A stretch of 16,159 bases of DNA. It comes from Chloroflexota bacterium (GTDB lineage: Bacteria; Chloroflexota; Anaerolineae; CG2-30-64-16). Shown here piece by piece: positions 14,701 through 16,159 of the stretch. Where the stretch lies: assembly GCA_029555885.1 (NCBI GenBank), contig JAKPQT010000743.1, positions 1 through 16,159 on the forward strand, written 5' to 3'. The notes under the pieces are model-generated. The model saw only the letters and a list, made by a program, of their open reading frames with translations, did no database searches and was not told where the DNA came from. How positions within the stretch are numbered: position 1 is the stretch's first letter; each line of letters starts with the position of its first letter. Position numbers and translations under genes: made by a program.

Positions 14701-15554
14701 CAGCCCGTACCGGGCACGGACGCGAAGGCCGCGACAATCTGCTGGCCGGTGATATCAGTGGTACGAAACGCGCCGGGACGACCGTTCATTAGCTCGGTGA
14801 CGGCCCGCTGATCCGAGAGCTGCGCGCCGATCAGGCCCGGGCTGGTATGGTAGATGACATGGCCTCGTGCATCCACCAGGTACTTGGCGCTGCCTTCCGC
14901 GATACGGATGCGCACGATGCTGCCGTAGAGGGGATTATTGGCCGTCGCGCTGACGCCGAACAAGCCCGCGGCCAGGCCCAGCAGTTCCCCGCTGTCGCTC
15001 GTCACCGGCACGGCGACGATGACCACGGGCTCGCCCGCGGGGCCGTCCTCCCCCACGTTGGAGAATACCGGTGTGCCATTCCGCACCACGGCATGGAAGT
15101 ATTCGCGGTCTGACCAGCTCTGGCCCAGGATGGCAGGACGTTCGGGATGCGCGGCGATGACCGTACCGTAGTTGTCGAGCAGGATGACCCCGCGATCAAA
15201 CACGACCAGCCGGTTGCCGGCCGCGGCCAGTTCGCCGGCCAGCACATCGCGGTCCTGCCAGTTGCCGGCCAGACTGCGCCCCAGCGCAGTGAGATTGCCG
15301 GTGTACTCGGTCAGCTCGGTGGCAAGCTGGCCTGCGGACAGCCGCGCCAGCTCACGATCCTGCTCGATTGCCAGGTCGCCAGTCACGCGCTGATAGGAAT
15401 AGAAGGCCACAAGCGCCACGGCCAGAAGAATGATGGCCGCGGGGATGAAGGACCACGCGAGAATCTGACCGCGCAGGGTGCCGCGCGGCAGGGGGGGTGC
15501 AGCAGAGGAGGACGAGGTTCCCGCAGCGGGAGCGGGCGTGTTGGTGGCTTGCAT
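11799..15554 (-). CDS. Membrane sensor histidine kinase: dCache-HAMP-PAS-GAFx3-HisKA_3-HATPase
   Basis: Sensor kinase of 1251 residues. First membrane helix about 31-52; extracytoplasmic double-Cache region about 60-300 (two halves near VVFDRGVILLDNYG and YLVDARGHVIYH); second membrane helix about 305-328. HAMP (about 329-380) is followed by a PAS_3 domain (about 387-505), and three GAF domains at about 512-670, 690-845 and 862-1030, joined by coiled coils. The HisKA_3 dimerisation domain has phospho-acceptor His1052 in RLARELHDSVTQNLYS. The ATPase domain has an N box around Asn1165/1166, DDGVG (1193-1197) and GGMGLRNM (1207-1214). ATG 15554 was preferred. An upstream in-frame extension to 15749 would overlap the solute-binding-protein gene and read as non-protein-like sequence. 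GAF domains may sense redox state or small ligands. The 7-base junction with the NarL-type gene marks a pair. Confidence 0.93.
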   Translation of the reverse strand: MQATNTPAPAAGTSSSSAAPPLPRGTLRGQILAWSFIPAAIILLAVALVAFYSYQRVTGDLAIEQDRELARLSAGQLATELTEYTGNLTALGRSLAGNWQDRDVLAGELAAAGNRLVVFDRGVILLDNYGTVIAAHPERPAILGQSWSDREYFHAVVRNGTPVFSNVGEDGPAGEPVVIVAVPVTSDSGELLGLAAGLFGVSATANNPLYGSIVRIRIAEGSAKYLVDARGHVIYHTSPGLIGAQLSDQRAVTELMNGRPGAFRTTDITGQQIVAAFASVPGTGWGLVTETTWAALLAPSRAYSQFLVLLLALGVIVPAIVTAIGVGRITATVRHLTDAAQEVANGKFGLPIPPASTRDLQELVSQFNRMSAQLSESYETLRNQNEQLSLVMRATNDGVWDWDIRTGHVYFSPRWKDMLGYAEHDIENRIETWRDLIHPDDRARVERDLKSYLAGQLPIYQVEHRLRHKNGSYRWILTRGIVLYDVDGAPYRMAGSHTDVTEGKRARDLLDGQRYFLEMLATGETLPETLDALVQVLEDQWPGMLTLVLLLDDEKQQLFVGSYGRLPAAFADALDGMEVGARADAPGGACFTGERVIVSDIVQDARAVRLQPLAQEYGLAACWAEPVRSSVGELIGAVAVYHREPRGPSPEELQTLETAAHLVGVAIEHKRAYQTLERRVAERTKELSALNTISTAVSRSLDLEEVLDNALAEVMQTLNVETAALYLLDVTGENFVGVAARGLSPEFTDRIGVLPDAVARAGRIFSPDEPITWTIADYPAGPIKDAIISEGIETILGVPLSAKGILVGALALGARQRRVLSPEEVTLLMAVGGQIGVAIENGRLYEAEQARRSEAERRRQVAEGMQEILAVLNSRQSLQETLEFIAGQACRVLGCDAAAIMSLDKPTQILSVQAHCSLPDWVASRMQFRVGEAGAGRAVALRRSVVMSDTAVELEKMVAAGQMPGNMPQDFVETMAHSYKSLISVPLLVRGEPYGAISLYYREMRQITDEDVRLAESVGNQAGLAIESERLREQAESTAAITERNRLARELHDSVTQNLYSVTLYAEATARLMENGNASQAAEYLRDLRDTSQEALREMRLLIFELRPPELAKTGLAGALQIRLQSVEARGGMEANLQLDGVEHEARLPLAQQQELYQIAQEALNNTLKHAHANRVTVTLHYTPAVVTLEIADDGVGLELVEAENTGGMGLRNMRERAARIGAHFGIDAGADNGACVRVILPMPAAEAHVR

Positions 15555-15618
15555 GATGACCCGGTTGGCCCCTAGCAGACACTGGCGACGCGGTTGCCAT
15601 GCAGCGTCTTGCGTGCGC

Positions 15619-16159
15619 TTACGAGGCGCTCTGCGCTCGCTCGATCTCAGCACTGGTCGCGGCCAGCGTCTCGACCCGTGCTGAACCCAGTGTATAAATC
15701 CGCTCCCACGCGACATCTGCCAGGCGCTTTGCGGCGGCTTGCTCGGCAAAAATCTCCGCGACGACTGAGTAACCGTTCAGGTGTCCGTCGGCAAATGCGT
15801 CGATATCAACATCCTTCGCTTTGTCCGGAAATTCCTCCCGCACATACCCGACCCATTCATCTACCAGGGAGGCACGCGCCGGCTGGAGGAAATGCGCCCT
15901 TGCCATCGCGCGGCCGTAGTCCTTGCTGATGAGGAACTTGAGCAGCTCCCAGGCTGCGTCAGGGTAACGCGTGCGCCGGTAGATGCCGAATCCATCGGTC
16001 GTGGCAATAGTGGCACGGCGCACGGGACCGGCGGGGAAGGGCGCCACGCCGACGCGGAACGGCGCGCTGCTGAGAATATCCTTTAGCGCCCAGGACCCAT
16101 CCTCCACCATCGCCAGCCGCCCCGCAACAAAGGCCTGCCGCGTGCCCATGCTCTGGATA
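15619..16159 (-). CDS. Extracellular solute-binding protein (family 1), N-terminal part outside window
   Basis: C-terminal 179 residues of a substrate-binding protein like those of sugar ABC importers; the frame is open past the window edge. Visible family features are AFVAGRLAMVEDGSW near the left end, the usual F-x-x-G-(K/R)-x-A-M-x-x-x-G-(S/A)-W block. Next come a proline-rich stretch around VGVAPFPAGP and the ATTDGFGIYRRTRYPDAAWE region (gatekeeper G-x-x-I plus a P-x-A-A-W-E helix). The C-terminal helix bundle ends at the stop. The signal peptide would lie outside. The histidine kinase gene follows 64 bases later on the same strand, with no visible terminator between. It may be a transport component whose permease genes are elsewhere, or a sensor lipoprotein feeding the kinase. 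Permease genes do not follow it here. Confidence 0.87.
   Translation of the reverse strand, partial: IQSMGTRQAFVAGRLAMVEDGSWALKDILSSAPFRVGVAPFPAGPVRRATIATTDGFGIYRRTRYPDAAWELLKFLISKDYGRAMARAHFLQPARASLVDEWVGYVREEFPDKAKDVDIDAFADGHLNGYSVVAEIFAEQAAAKRLADVAWERIYTLGSARVETLAATSAEIERAQSAS

Noticed and set aside
15555..15749. N-terminal extension of the histidine kinase reading frame
   Set aside because: It would overlap the solute-binding-protein coding region in another frame, is Arg/Trp/Gln-rich and unlike a membrane protein N-terminus; ATG 15554 leads cleanly into the first membrane helix.

Overview
The window is GC-rich, densely coded bacterial DNA. Three things point to a Chloroflexota bacterium (Anaerolineae or Caldilineae-like): a DarA/PstA-type c-di-AMP receptor, abundant uroporphyrinogen-decarboxylase-fold (URO-D) proteins, and a multi-GAF HisKA_3 kinase. 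This assignment is an inference from gene content and composition; there is no rRNA or marker gene to fix it. No tRNA, rRNA, CRISPR array, insertion sequence or phage gene was seen. No gap between genes exceeds about 250 bases.

Left part (1-2710): a LacI-family repressor cut by the left edge lies downstream of an RpiR-type sugar-phosphate-sensing regulator, both on the minus strand. The lacI-family gene has a near-consensus promoter whose -10 is covered by one of two adjacent palindromes, which fits autorepression. Divergent from the RpiR gene is a plus-strand gene for a protein with two complete c-di-AMP receptor domains in one chain. The RpiR and receptor promoters are superimposed and share the same -10 bases.

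Middle (2728-9222): a minus-strand operon encodes two different URO-D-fold proteins and a D-2-hydroxyacid dehydrogenase-like protein that lacks the usual catalytic arginine. Divergent from it is a full-length cytoplasmic GH38 alpha-mannosidase. With the two sugar-type regulators nearby, this looks like an accessory carbohydrate-catabolism locus. The substrate and the URO-D reactions cannot be read from the sequence.

Right part (9230-16159), all minus strand: the C-terminal part of an extracellular solute-binding protein, then a 1251-residue membrane histidine kinase (dCache, HAMP, PAS, three GAF, HisKA_3, HATPase) and its NarL-type response regulator. A strong hairpin follows. After it comes a compact operon of a stand-alone receiver protein, an ECF sigma factor and a small ParB-fold protein, closed by an intrinsic terminator. 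The likely logic is a ligand or redox signal passing through a two-component system, possibly with a binding-protein input. A second layer may pair a receiver protein with an ECF sigma factor.

The most unusual items are the tandem c-di-AMP receptor with its internal start signal, the receiver / ECF sigma / ParB-fold operon, and the URO-D pair next to an arginine-less dehydrogenase.
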